Origin: Hydrangea macrophylla
Lineage: Eukaryota > Streptophyta > Magnoliopsida > Cornales > Hydrangeaceae
Length of the DNA: 64,000 bases
NCBI GenBank assembly: GCA_033977485.1
Contig: CM066984.1
Span: 28,749,501 to 28,813,500 of the forward strand
Direction of reading: 5' to 3'
Shown here: in pieces, positions 35,429-46,803 of the stretch
Layout of the letters: the number at the start of each line of letters is the position of its first letter
Numbering within the stretch: the stretch's first letter is position 1
Notes under the pieces: generated by a model
The model's database searches: none
Told to the model about the DNA's origin: nothing
The model's input: only the letters and a program-made list of their open reading frames with translations
Position numbers and translations under genes: made by a program

Positions 35429-36118
35429 TTGTACTAGTTTTGGTGGGACCCCAATCCCCACTAGGAATTTTTACAAATAAAGATTCCCAAATTTCTTTAA
35501 AGGGATGAGGAATTTGAAAAGAATAGTGGGAGGTACCATTATGATTTAAAGACCCAAAAATCTAATGGATAAGAAAATTGAATTTTATTTTATGCTCATA
35601 AATTGCTATTTATCTTCTGTAGATCACCGCTAAAAATGTCAAACTTCAACCCCCTTGCTAAAATTCTGGATACCAACCGTTTGACTGGACCAAACTTTGA
35701 TGATTGGTTTAGGAACTTAAAAATCATTCTTACTTCTGACAAAATTGCCTATGTCTTGGATGGGCCAATGCCGGAATCTCTTCCGGAAGGATCCACTGAG
35801 GAAGAGCATGACACTTTGAGAAAGTGGCAGGAAGATGAAATAAAGGTGAGATGCTACATGTTAGCATCCATGAGCAATGAGCTTCAGAAGCAACATGATT
35901 CATATAAAAGCTCAACCTCTATTCTTCTTCACCTACAAGAGTTGTATGGGGGACAAAGCAGAACCGCAAGGTTCAATGTTTTAAAAGAACTCTTCCAGGC
36001 CAAAATGGCAGAGGGGTCATCTGTAAATGAGCATGTGCTTAAGATGATCGGTTACATTGAGCAACTCGAAAAGCTTGATGTAGGCATGGATGCAAATTTG
36101 CAAATAGATTTGATCTTA

Positions 36119-36121
36119 TAA
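36119..36121 (+). other. In-frame stop in H gag
   Basis: TAA within the Gag region; the frame continues unchanged on both sides, so this is a point nonsense change, not a frameshift. Confidence 0.92.
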
Positions 36122-37711
36122 TCCTTGCCAGATTCATTTTCGCAGTTCGTTATGAACTTCAACATGAGCAGGATGACAGTTCTACTGCATGAGTTGCTAA
36201 ATATGTTGAATACTACGGAAGGCTCTATCAAAAAGACAAAGGGATCTGCTCTTGTCATTCATGAGGCTTCTACTTCCAAGTCCAAGCCCAAGGGTAAAGG
36301 AAAATGGAAGGGGCAGAAGTCCAAGGTGAAGGCAAAGGGAGGGATCAAGAAAGGCAAGCCCGTAAATGATAAGGGTAAAGGAAAGTGTTTCTTCTGTGGC
36401 AAAGAAGGACATTGGAAGAGGAACTGCAGAGAGTACCTTGCTTCCATAAAAGACAAACCTTCTGAAGGTATGTCTAAATTGCTTTTTATAGAAACTAACC
36501 TTTCGGTTAATTCTGTTTCTTCTTGGGTATTAGATACCGGAGTTAGTTCTCATATTTGCAATTCGTTGCAAGGATTAAGGGGAAGCAGAAGGCTGAGTAG
36601 AGGACAAGCTGCTCTTCGAGTGGGAAATGGAGCAAGTGTTGCTGCATTAGCTGTAGGGAGCTACTATTTAGCATTACCATCTAGCGTAGTTTTAGAATTA
36701 AAAGATTGTTTATTTATGCCAGATATTATTAGGAATATTATTTCTATTTCTGCTTTATCTAGAGATGGTTATAAATTTGTTTTTGAGAAAAATAAATGCA
36801 CATTTTATTTAAATGATGATTTAGTTGGTTCTGGCATATATTTGAATGGTCTTTATTTCTTAAACTTAGATAATGGTATTAATTATATTGAGCAAGAAAA
36901 AGATAAAACACCAAAAAGACCTAGAGATGAAGTTAATCCTACTTATATGTGGCATCTTAGATTAGGTCATATTAGTGATGATAGGATCAACAAGTTGGTT
37001 AAGGATGGACACTTTGGCTCATTAGCTTATGAAGCTTATCCAACTTGTGAATCTTGTCTCATGGGCAAAATGACCAAATCACCCTTTGTGGGACATGGGG
37101 AAAGAGCTGCCGATATACTTGGATTAATTCACACTGATGTGTGTGGTCCTATGAATTCAATTGCAAGAGGAGGTTTTTCATACTTCATAACCTTCACCGA
37201 TGATCACTCACGGTTAGGGTATGTGTATTTAATGAAATACAAATCTGAATCTTCTGAAAAGTTCAAAGAATTCAGAAATGAAGTAGAAAAACAAACTGCG
37301 AAAAATATTAAAGTTCTTCGATCAGATCGAGGAGGTGAATACTTAAGCAATGAATTCTTGGACCATCTCAAGGAAAATGGTATTTTATCACAATGGACTC
37401 CACTTGGAACACCACAATTAAATGGTGTGTCCGAAAGGAGAAATCGTACCTTATTGGATATAGTACGATCCATGATGAGCTACACAGATTTACCTATATC
37501 ATTTTGGGGATATGTGCTTCAAACAGCAGCACATATACTGAATAGGGTGCCATCCAAATATGTTCCTAAGACACCGCATGAGATGTGGCATGGGAAGAGG
37601 CCTAGTCTTAATTACATTAAGATCTGGGGTTGTCCAGCCTATGTTAAGAAACTAGAAGTGGACAAATTGGAATCTAGGTCAGTAAAATGTAGATTTGTGG
37701 GCTATCCGAGA

Positions 37712-37714
37712 TAG
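37712..37714 (+). other. In-frame stop in H integrase C-terminal region
   Basis: TAG directly after the conserved VGYP block; the relatives A and B have a sense codon there. The frame continues with GYYFYHPG. Confidence 0.92.
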
Positions 37715-39606
37715 TCGTTGGGGTACTATTTCTATCACCCAGGCGAACAAAAGGTGTTTGTTAGCAAGTTTGCTGTATTTCTTGAAAAAGAGTTTATTCA
37801 AGATGGAGGCAATGGGAAAGTGATAGAATTAGAGGAAATGCCTTCTGAACCACAAACCAACATTGACCAACATGAAAAAGAGTCCTCAAACCCTATTACA
37901 GTAGCACCTTCTATCACACAACCTCCACGTAAGACTAGTAGGACTCCCATACCTAATAAGAGATACTTGGATCTCCATCAAGGTGATGAGGAACTCTTTT
38001 ATTGTGGAGACAATGGCGACAAGAGTGATTCTACTAATTACAAAGAGGCGATGTCAGATATCGATTCGAGTAAATGGCAAGTTGCCATGAAATCAAAAAT
38101 GGATTCTATGTACTCCAACCAAGTCTGGACTTTGGTAGACCCGCCTCAAGGTATTGTACCTATTGGCTGCAAATGGGTTTACAAAAGGAAGATAGGCTCG
38201 GATGGAAAGGTAGAGACCTACAAAGCTAGGCTAGTGGCAAAAGGTTACAAACAAAGACAAGGAGTTGACTATGAGGAAACCTTCTCGCCAGTAGCGATGC
38301 TAAAATCCATCAGGATTATACTTGCTATAGCTGCACACTATGACTATGAGATATGGCAGATGGATGTAAAGACCGCTTTTCTCAATGGTCAGATTGAGGA
38401 AAAGATTTACATGGAGCAGCAGGAAGGCTTTATATCCCGTGGTGAAAACCACAAAGTGTGTAAGCTGCAGAGATCCATTTATGGACTCAAGCAAGCATCT
38501 CGAAGTTGGAATATCCGTTTTGATGAAGCAATTAAAGCATTTGATTTTCATCAAAATATGGATGAACCATGTGTGTATAAGAAGCTCAGTGGGAGAGCGA
38601 TTACATTCCTAATTTTGTACATTGATGACTTCCTCCTCATTGGGAATGATGTAGGAATGTTATCATCAGTCAAACTATGGCTTTCACAAAACTTCTCCAT
38701 GAAGGATTTGGGAGAAGCATCGTATATACTAGGTATAAAGGTTTATAGAGATAGATCTAAAAGATTGCTTGGTTTATCCCAGTCCTTATACATAGATAAA
38801 GTGTTGAATAGATTCAACATGGCAGATTCCAAGAGAGGGATGCTGCCCTTCAGACATGGAATTCATCTCTCGAAGGACATGAGTCCTAAGACACCAGAGG
38901 ATAGAGAGAGCATAAGCAAAGTACCATATGCTTCAACAGTGGGAAGTCTCATGTATGCTATGCTATGTACTAGACCTGATATCAGTCATGTTGTAAGTGT
39001 TACAAGTAGATATCAGTCTAATCCAGGTATGGACCACTGGATTGCAGTGAAGAACATCCTTAAGTACTTGAGAAGAACTAAGGATATGTTCCTTATTTAT
39101 GGAGGAGGAGAATTGAGAGTTGATGGTTACACGGATTCGGACTTCCAGTCTGATGTGGATGATAGAAAATCCACATCTGGGTATGTGTTTATCCTTAATG
39201 GGGGTATTGTTAGTTGGAAGAGTTGTAAGCAAGATACAACGGCATATTCCACGACCGAAGTAGAATACATTGCTGCTTCAGAAGCAGCAAAGGAGAGTGT
39301 GTGGATAAGAAAGTTCATCAGTGAACTAGGTGTAGTTCCAACCATTGAATCACATGTGCCTCTGTACTGTGATAACAATGGGGCGATAGCTCAAGCCAAG
39401 GAACCAAGGTCTCATCAGAAATCCAAACACATTCAGCGTCGATTCCATATGATTAGAGAAATCATTGGTAGAGGTGATGTGGAGATACAGAAGATAGCAT
39501 CAGCAGATAATGTAGCAGATCCATTCACTAAGGCCTTGACCCAGCAGCAATTGGATTGCCATCTTGAGAAGATGGGTATGAGATACATGGTCGATTGGCT
39601 TTAGTG

Positions 39607-39618
39607 CAAGTGGGAGAT
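39607..39618 (+). other. Polypurine tract of H
   Basis: CAAGTGGGAGAT immediately upstream of the 3' LTR. Confidence 0.85.
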
Positions 39619-41267
39619 TGTTAGTAGTATGCCCTAAAAGCCAATTAGATTGGAGTAGTATTTTAGGAGTATTACATTGTAATAACAGTTTCATATTAAT
39701 AAAGGGCAAGTTTATTATTTATCATTATTGTTGTTTAACATTTATATGATATGTCCATAGAATTAAAGTCGAGAAGGTATGTACTTAAAGAGTTAAGGAA
39801 CAAGACCATATACTTCTCAGTTGCTTTATTCTAAAATTGTTCTTAGTCATAAGATTATTAAATTGGGCATTTGATAATCCGGTTAGACTAATATGTGTCA
39901 TGTTTATTTTATTTGATAAAATATGGCTAGTCTTAAGTCATCAGTGTGGGGACGCTGGAACAGACATATGGGTGCTTGTTATAGAACAAGTTCACTGAAC
40001 GTGATCAACTATTAGGAAAATCCAAATGGAGTTTTATTTATGTATCAATGGATTGTTCTTAGTTACAGTGGTACAAGTAATCCTTAGACCTGAGACATTA
40101 CTGTTGTCTTGTGTATAAGTTATTATGCTTTAACGTGCACGGTGTTTATGTTTTAGTCAAAGGCATATTCATGTACTGTTGGGTATAGTAAGTTATACAT
40201 GGAGACATGTGAATGTACAACAAGGAATCTATCACTCTCAAATGCGAGAGTGAATGTCCTATGTGATCTTCTATGATATATCTCAAGTAAAGCTCCCTGG
40301 CCAGGGCAGGGTGAGAATTAGAAAGAGTTTTCTAATTTCACCAAATAGAGAAATATCAATTAGTTCGAGAACATATAATTAAATCTGGGTTTGATAATAT
40401 GTCCATTACCCAAGAGATTTAATTGGGACATTGTTTGATAGAAGGATTGAATTGTACGGTAACTGTTAATGAAAAGGTTCACTATTTTTCAGACTGTCTG
40501 GGGTGTGTCATGATATACTGCTAGGTGTCACTCATGACTAGTAGAAGTTCGGAAATAATAAATATTGATATTAATTATTTCTATAAGGGATAATTAGAAG
40601 ATGTTCTAATTTAAATTAATTAGAAAGGGTTCTAATTGTAATACTTTAAAGTATTAGTACCTACTACCAGATTAGTATGAACCTAAAGGGTCACACACAA
40701 AAGGGCAATGTGTAATTGGAAGAAGTTGTGAGGGTCTACTTGATATTAAGTTGTTAATATGGAAGTAGTATAATAATACTATTAGTTTATATTTGATTTA
40801 GGAAAGTTTTCTAATCAAATATAGTTTCCTAATTAGATTAGGAAAGGGACTTATAGCATTGTTATATATATGAGGTATGGGAAATAATATAAGAGCTAGT
40901 ACATCATATTATCTCCCAACAATTTATCCTACCACAAGGATCTGTACAAACCCCTTTAACTTCAACAGTTTTTTGTTTTCTTCAATTAATTATTTATTTG
41001 GAGAAATCAGACATTCTTCCAATTCGTGATTTGCTCGTGTGGATACTTTTAGAGATCGGACACTTGGACGATTTGGTGAACTGTTCGTAGGACGAATCAG
41101 ATTCAATATTTTGTAAAGCACGCTTCAAGGGTAACTATTCGATTAACTCCCTATGGATGTTGTATGTATTTTGTATATATCATAGACTTGATCATGGGAT
41201 TAGTAAACCATTAAATTTTTGTTTTCCGCTGTACAAACCTTAAAGGATTCCACATGGTTTTCTTTCA
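39619..41267 (+). repeat. 3' LTR of H
   Basis: 1649 bp. Near-identical to 31486-33102 except for a 32-bp segment (about 41065-41096) missing from the 5' copy. The 32-bp difference accounts exactly for the length difference between the two LTRs. Confidence 0.96.
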
Positions 41268-41272
41268 TCCAA
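41268..41272. repeat. Target site duplication of H, right
   Basis: TCCAA, identical to 31481-31485. Confidence 0.93.
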
Positions 41273-41812
41273 TTCCCACAATACAAGCTGGTAGTACATT
41301 TTGCTTCATCTATATTGATCAGAGGTAATCTAATTGAACCCATATGCTTGATAACAACATACATGCTTAATGACATCACCTCATGATCCAACCCCATGTG
41401 CCCTTGGTCAAATGCTCATGACTCATTCGACTTGAACAGTCTGTTCCGGTCACTTCCTTTTGCACCGATTCGACAATAGAATTGTACACATGGATTTGTG
41501 ATGATTACAGATCATCTGTAATAAATTTCATCTACATCAAAAGAAAATTAACTGGCATAAGTAAGACAGATTTGGATCCGCCATTCATGGGAAATTCGAT
41601 CCAAACCCCCTTTACATTTGCCAAATAACTTAATACATTAGATCTACTTTTAGGCTTTGAAGGAATCCAATAATTAAAAAAAAAAAATCATAATCATTGT
41701 ACACAACGAAAAACTACATATCTATGAACGATTCATATGCAGAATTAAATATGATGATCCATGAACCTTTTTTTTTATTTAACCTTTTGATCAATCAACA
41801 ATCTACGAAACC
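41273..41812 (-). other. Leader remnant of minus-strand copia, host of H
   Basis: No coding signal. Read on the minus strand it lies just downstream of the primer site at 41813-41826. H inserted here; the other half should lie left of 31485. Confidence 0.45.
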
Positions 41813-41826
41813 GCTCTGACACCACT
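41813..41826 (-). other. Primer binding site on minus strand
   Basis: The minus strand reads AGTGGTGTCAGAGC, one base off the copia initiator-Met site. The LTR-like end (TTTCTAACA on the minus strand, ending at 41827) precedes it directly. Confidence 0.7.
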
Positions 41827-43084
41827 TGTTAGAAATATTATAGAAAATACAGTGGAAGGATTTCAAAAAATTTCTGTATCCTCATAGTGGTTGATTAATC
41901 AAACAATTAAATAAAATAATATTATTTTTTATCCGTTATCTCAAACTCTGAAGTTGAAGATGATACAGTATATAGCCTTTGTCACTACCAAACTTTCACC
42001 GCTGTTCTCCAACCTTTAGATGCGTAGGAAGATGGTAGGAATTTTCTAAGTCACTCAAAGCTCTAAATATGGTGTATGTGATTTTTCTGAACGTTAGTTT
42101 TTCCTAACAGATATGCCTTCTATATGTAAGATATGAATACAGAGATATAGTAGTACTAAATCTCTCATCTCTTTTAAATTCAAATTAAAAATTAATTTAA
42201 ATTTAATAAATATATATGTATTTATGTTTATAAAAAGATAAGTTATCTATATAATTATATATAAATACAATATGTTATATACAAACACGATACACAGCTT
42301 TAGTATGCACCCTACGGTTAGGAGCCAACGATGGGATCTGATGGCCATCCTTTTTCCTGGCTTCCAACCACATCTTAGCCAATCTGATCAATTCTTGATC
42401 TAACTAAAACCGATTAATTAAAGACACACCCTACTACAATGTTGTAATTGCACTCCAAGAAAATGGAAATTATATTAAGGCCCAACTCACTAAATTTATC
42501 TGTAAATATACCCGTCCACTTAAATAAGTAACACAAGGTAAAATAATAATTGACTCTCCATCTTTTTGGTTACCTATTATTTACCACTTTTGGAAACTCT
42601 AGTTATCCACAATCGATCACGTATGGAAAGACCATACTACCCTTTTGCAAATAATTATTATTTAACTATAAATAATATGTAAAAAAAACTGGCTTAGGAA
42701 AAACCCAACTGAGTACTCAGATTTTTGTGATCGAATGAAACTATCCAAAAGTTATCCAACATGGATTCCATATTGAAGATACACGTTCAGAGACCTCATA
42801 TACTAATCACCCAAAATACTAAGGTACTGATCATAAGATCTCACTATATAGTATATCAAAGTAACTAGCATAAGAATGCTGAGTCCATTTATCTCCTCAG
42901 AATTAAGAGTAATTTAGAATTTAATGGACTAGGTACACAAACACTTATGAGACAGTCATTTGGTGCAGTAATCTAGTTAGTGATCCTGTTCAACGCATCA
43001 AAAGCGTTAACATATAAGTTGTGAGCTTAACCACTCTAATGGCAGAGTTATGTCACCCCTACCAAGTAACAACTATATGTTACA
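41827..43084 (-). repeat. Probable LTR of degenerate minus-strand copia
   Basis: Bounded at one side by the primer site. A candidate far end is TGTAACATATAG read on the minus strand from 43084. No second LTR copy was found in the window, so the far border and length are uncertain. There are no genes inside. Confidence 0.45.
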
Positions 43085-43109
43085 ATTGTCCATATGAATT
43101 ATCCAAAAT

Positions 43110-44430
43110 TCATCGGGAGAGAACAAATCCTAATTATATGCCTTAATGCGCATTTGTTAGCTATTTTTATCCTGTTTTTGTGTATTTTTACTTTATTTTC
43201 TATTTTCTGCCAGGATTTGGAGAAAAGTAAGGATTCCAGGCTAAATAGGGTGAAAAAGTAGAAGAAAAAAAGCTGAAAAAGCCACACCGTGCACGCGACC
43301 GCTCGCGCAAAAGTCCTGAAATCGCTCGCGTGATCCGCTCGCGCGACCTCCCAATATCGCGTTCGCGCGGTCCGCTCGCGTAACCTGTGCAAAAATCAAA
43401 GCTGCGGATTTCAGTGTACTGAAGATCCCCACGAGAATGGAACTGCCTAATTATGTCTAGATTGTAAAATATAGCAGTTTTAGTGCAAATAGGTTTAGGA
43501 AAGTCTCCAAACTTGCTCCAAATCTATATATATATCCTATTGTAAATCAATTAGAGGGTTAGACATTTATATACACAACATTATACAACAAAACTTCATC
43601 CATTAGAGAGAGGAAAGCAAGGAGAAGAAGAAGAATACCAAGGATTTCAATGGCCTCCTCCATCAACCTCTTGTCGTTCATCAATTCCATGGCTAACTAA
43701 ACCTAGATCTAGGGTTTCAATGAAACTCTAGTCAAGTAATTGGGTGTATTTTATGTTTTTCTTCTAGTTTTATTATGTATGGATGATGATTACATGTTTA
43801 GAGGATTTTTATAAAAAAAAAATCAAACTTCTATTGATTAAATCATTACTTTCAAAGTTATTCTCGTCTTAGATCTATTTTGACTGTGATGTGCTCAATG
43901 ATCTGTATTTGTTGTGCTTGTATAGATTATTTACATGTAATGGTACTTAATTGAATTATGCTATCAACTATCTGAATAGTCCATGCCTAGGTTTGACGGA
44001 TTATGCCACAACCCTAGTTTAGTGTGGAAAAATTCGTGCTAACCAAAAATGGATTATGTTGGTGCTTGAATTATAATTATCTTCTTGACAGAGGAATTGG
44101 GCTTGTAGCTACAATTCCCCACTATCATCCAACTTAATAAGCTAATTGAACTCATAAATACCCTTGTTATGAAGCTAGTGGTGGATTTGCAATCCTAGGT
44201 TCCCTAAACATATTTATAAAAATAATTTTTAATTGCTTCCATAATTTAGATTTATTTTTCTTGCTCTTAGTTTAATAAAATCAAAATCTGTTTTCCTTAA
44301 TTAACTAAATTTAGGTTTTAAAATTAAAGTGGTTTAGTAATTCAATCGCTGTGGGTTGGACCTTTACTTTCACTACTACAAATCTTTAGAAAAGTAAAGT
44401 ATACTTTTTATCTTGATTCTGACGAGATCA
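43110..44430 (+). repeat. 5' LTR of G
   Basis: About 1.32 kb, aligned with 50194-51291 until E begins. It starts TCATCGGGAG where the 3' copy has TGATCGGGAG, and ends GAGATCA. It contains a CpG-dense block (43288-43385) of repeated CGCTCGCGCGA motifs in otherwise AT-rich DNA and a TATATATATATCC box near 43525. Confidence 0.88.
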
Positions 44431-44433
44431 ATA

Positions 44434-44453
44434 TTTAGCGCCGTTGCCGGGGA
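44434..44453 (+). other. Primer binding site of G
   Basis: TTTAGCGCCGTTGCCGGGGA, matching the TGGCGCCGTTGCCGGGGA type common in plant Ty3/gypsy elements. Confidence 0.8.
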
Positions 44454-44900
44454 TTGCAAATTACTACCTTTAGTTTTATAATCTTAGTTTAGTTAATTCG
44501 TAAATATTATATTAGAATTTCTTTTTATTATTTCTATTTTGAGTCACTAAAAACTTTTCTTTTTTGTTTTTTAGGTTCACTCAAGTCAGCAAATTCTAGT
44601 ATTTTGGAGAAGCTTAGCGCACCAAAGAAGCTTAAGCGAAAAATAAAATAATTATACATTGCTTCCTTTAAAAATTTGCATCAAATCACTATAAGTCAGG
44701 GCGCTGAGACGCAATTATGTGTATTAGGTTAGGTGTGGAGTGCGCGCTGCATTAGCTAGGAAATCCGGGGCACTAGACTTTGACATGAATCACTACATAA
44801 GGATAATTACATGCATCATAGTAGTACTGTGTGCTTGCGTGCGTAGTTATTTTCGTTTTTGTTGAGTCAGTCGTTGTTTTAGTTTATTTTCTTTTAGTTT
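44454..44900 (+). other. Leader of G
   Basis: About 450 bases, AT-rich, no coding signal; precedes the gag ATG at 44901. Confidence 0.55.
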
Positions 44901-46803
44901 ATGTTTGGTACCCGTTCAAGTAAACCTAAATTAAATCCACTTAATCTTGAACTTGAATGTACACTTAGAGTCCTTAGGTCCTCAACTCAAGCTTCTAGAG
45001 CTCAGTTGATGCTAGGCGACGATTCGACACCAAAATCATCGTTGTTGTTTGAGTCTGAAATACGTAGTACCCTAAAAAGACTAAAGAAACCACGTGTCAT
45101 TAACATAGAACCGATTCCAATGGCCGGCACAGGAAACAACGAAAACAACAGAAATAATGTAAATAATCCTTACATACCCCCGCCTACTCCGCTTAAAGAT
45201 TATTTTATTCCTATGGCCTATACGCCATAGGCAAGCATAGAATTACCGAAGGTGACTGCATCTCACTTTGAGATAAAGTCATCTACCATCGCCTTACTTC
45301 CCTCATTCTATGGCCACATTAAAGAAGACCCTTATCAACACTTAGGGGATTTTCAAGATATATGCTCTTCTTTAAAAATCCAAAACCTAACTTATGATGA
45401 GTTAAAATTACGGCTCTTCCCATTCTCTTTAAAAGACAAAGCTAAATATTGGCTCCAATCTCTGGAGCTAAATACTATTAAAACATGGGAAGCCTTAAGC
45501 ACCGCATTTTTACAATAGTTTTTCCCCATCACGAGAACTAATCAGATAAGAAAATCAATATCGAACTTTGTGATGCAAGATGGGGAAACGATTTATAACA
45601 CTTGGGAGCAATGTAAAAAATTGTTACGCTCTTGCCCACATCATTAGGTTCCCAAGTGGCAATTGGTTCAGGACTTCTACAAGGGACTTGTTCCCTCAAT
45701 ACGTAATACCGTCGATGCTGTTTATGCAGGTACCTTCCTACATAAAAGCGCGATGAGGCATGGAAGATTTTTTAAACATTAAGCGAGAATTCGATACACC
45801 AAGCTGTGTCGGTCCAGCCTGAGGGATATCCTCCACCTAAACCCAAGTGAGAGGAGCGTTTTGAGTCGAGTCAGTCAATCGAAATACAAGAACTATCTAA
45901 AAATGTTGACTGACTTATGACAATGAACCAAACGACTAGCGCACCCTCTAACGAAGTATGTACATTATGTTCCGAACCTTCTCATTATATATTGGCATGT
46001 CCTTCCGCGTCTCAATTTCTGGAATTCGTAGAGCAACACATAAACTCTATTCAACAATTCCCACGAAATAATTATAATCCTATGCCAAATAATTTTCCTA
46101 ATACGTGCCGACCCCAATTTCATAAATATGGATATATACAACCCAACCCTCTACCTCCTCCACCTCCACGCAATAATGCATTTGAGGATAAAGTGTTGGC
46201 CTCACTTGAAAATTTTGGGTCAGTGATTCAGTTAGTACACTCTCACACACAATCCATCGCAAAGCTGGAATCCCAAGTGGGACAAATAGCTAATACACTA
46301 AATCGTTTGACCGAGAGTAAGTTCCCAAGTCAACCTACTCCGAAACCTAAGGGACAATACGAGGGTGGGGGTTTGAGTGAGCAAGTTAATGTCGTCTTAA
46401 CTAGGATGACTACGAGAGAGGAATAGGTGATAAAAATTTCGAGTGAGAATGGGAAGGATATGAACATTAACATGAATAAAGAGAAAGGTGGGGAAACGAG
46501 TAGAATTAGAAAAGAAAATGAACCAACCCCGACGACGTATATTCCAAAACTACCTTTTCCACCAAACGTCGACGAACCTTCATATTTTTCTAAGAAAGGG
46601 TCAAAATGGAAGATACACTCGAGGTGTTTAAACAAGTTAAAATCAATATTCCATTCCTCGACGCGACTAAACAAATTCCCACTTATGCTAAATGTCTAAA
46701 ATACCTATGCACTCAAAAATGCAAATTGCGTAGTCATACTCCTAAAAAGGTCTTTCTCACTGAAAAAGTAAGTTCTATTTTTCAAAATGTGCCTCCAAAG
46801 TAA
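44901..46803 (+). pseudogene. Athila-like gag of G with start of protease region
   Basis: Gag begins at the ATG at 44901; its basic N-terminal part ends at a stop at 45228-45230. The capsid domain (45252-45518) has the Athila/gypsy gag pattern: DPYQHLGDF, then LKLRLFPFSLKDKAKYWL and the TWEALSTAFL block. A stop at 45516 and frameshifts near 45720-45900 follow. The nucleocapsid part (45917-46426) has a weak zinc-knuckle-like CTLCSEPSHYILAC. The last block (46606-46803, FKQVKINIPFLDA, then VFLTEKVSSIFQN) is the segment just before protease in Athila-like polyproteins. No protease or later domain follows. Confidence 0.8.

Larger units (their letters stand above)
33117..35635 (+). other. Leader of H with hAT insertion and 20-bp repeats
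   Basis: About 2.5 kb without a gene; 1.8 kb without the hAT element at 34339-35047. CAAGAAACTATTATGTGAGG occurs three times exactly (35221, 35302, 35409). Confidence 0.8.
35636..39604 (+). pseudogene. H gag-pol polyprotein, one frame with two stops
   Basis: The whole 1323-codon Ty1/copia polyprotein lies in one frame from the ATG at 35636 to TAG at 39602. It is interrupted only by TAA at 36119-36121 and TAG at 37712-37714. Order: Gag; zinc knuckle CX2CX4HX4C (36386-36427) after a Lys/Gly-rich linker; protease with DTGVSSH; integrase zinc finger (WHLRLGHI, later CESCLMGK); integrase core with Asp in HTDVCGP, Asp in SDRGGEY and Glu in the NGVSERRNR region; reverse transcriptase with QMDVKTAFLNG and YIDDFLLIGND (about 38617-38650); RNase H with YTDSDF, the EYIAASEAAKE block and DPFTKAL. 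All catalytic residues I looked for are present. The start was chosen because MSNFNPLAKIL matches family N-termini; the frame opens slightly earlier at 35603 without an ATG. Confidence 0.95.
31486..41267 (+). mobile_element. Copia element H, full length, 9.8 kb
   Basis: The best-preserved element here: two near-identical LTRs, perfect TCCAA duplications, initiator-Met primer site, leader, a single gag-pol frame and a polypurine tract. By eye the LTRs differ at about a dozen bases plus one 32-bp indel, so the insertion is much younger than A, B or C. Gag begins like that of A and B (xPxAxIL, LTxxN), so H is from a related copia lineage with unrelated LTR sequence. Two in-frame stops mean this copy alone cannot make a full polyprotein. 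A 709-bp hAT element lies in its leader. Confidence 0.96.

Noticed and set aside
41200..41397. Minus-strand 65-codon frame as a small host gene
   Set aside because: It crosses the end of H's 3' LTR into older DNA, so it was created by the insertion.
46330..46674. Minus-strand frame of 114 codons, hydrophobic
   Set aside because: Antisense of G's gag; the Phe/Ser richness comes from Lys/Glu codons on the other strand.
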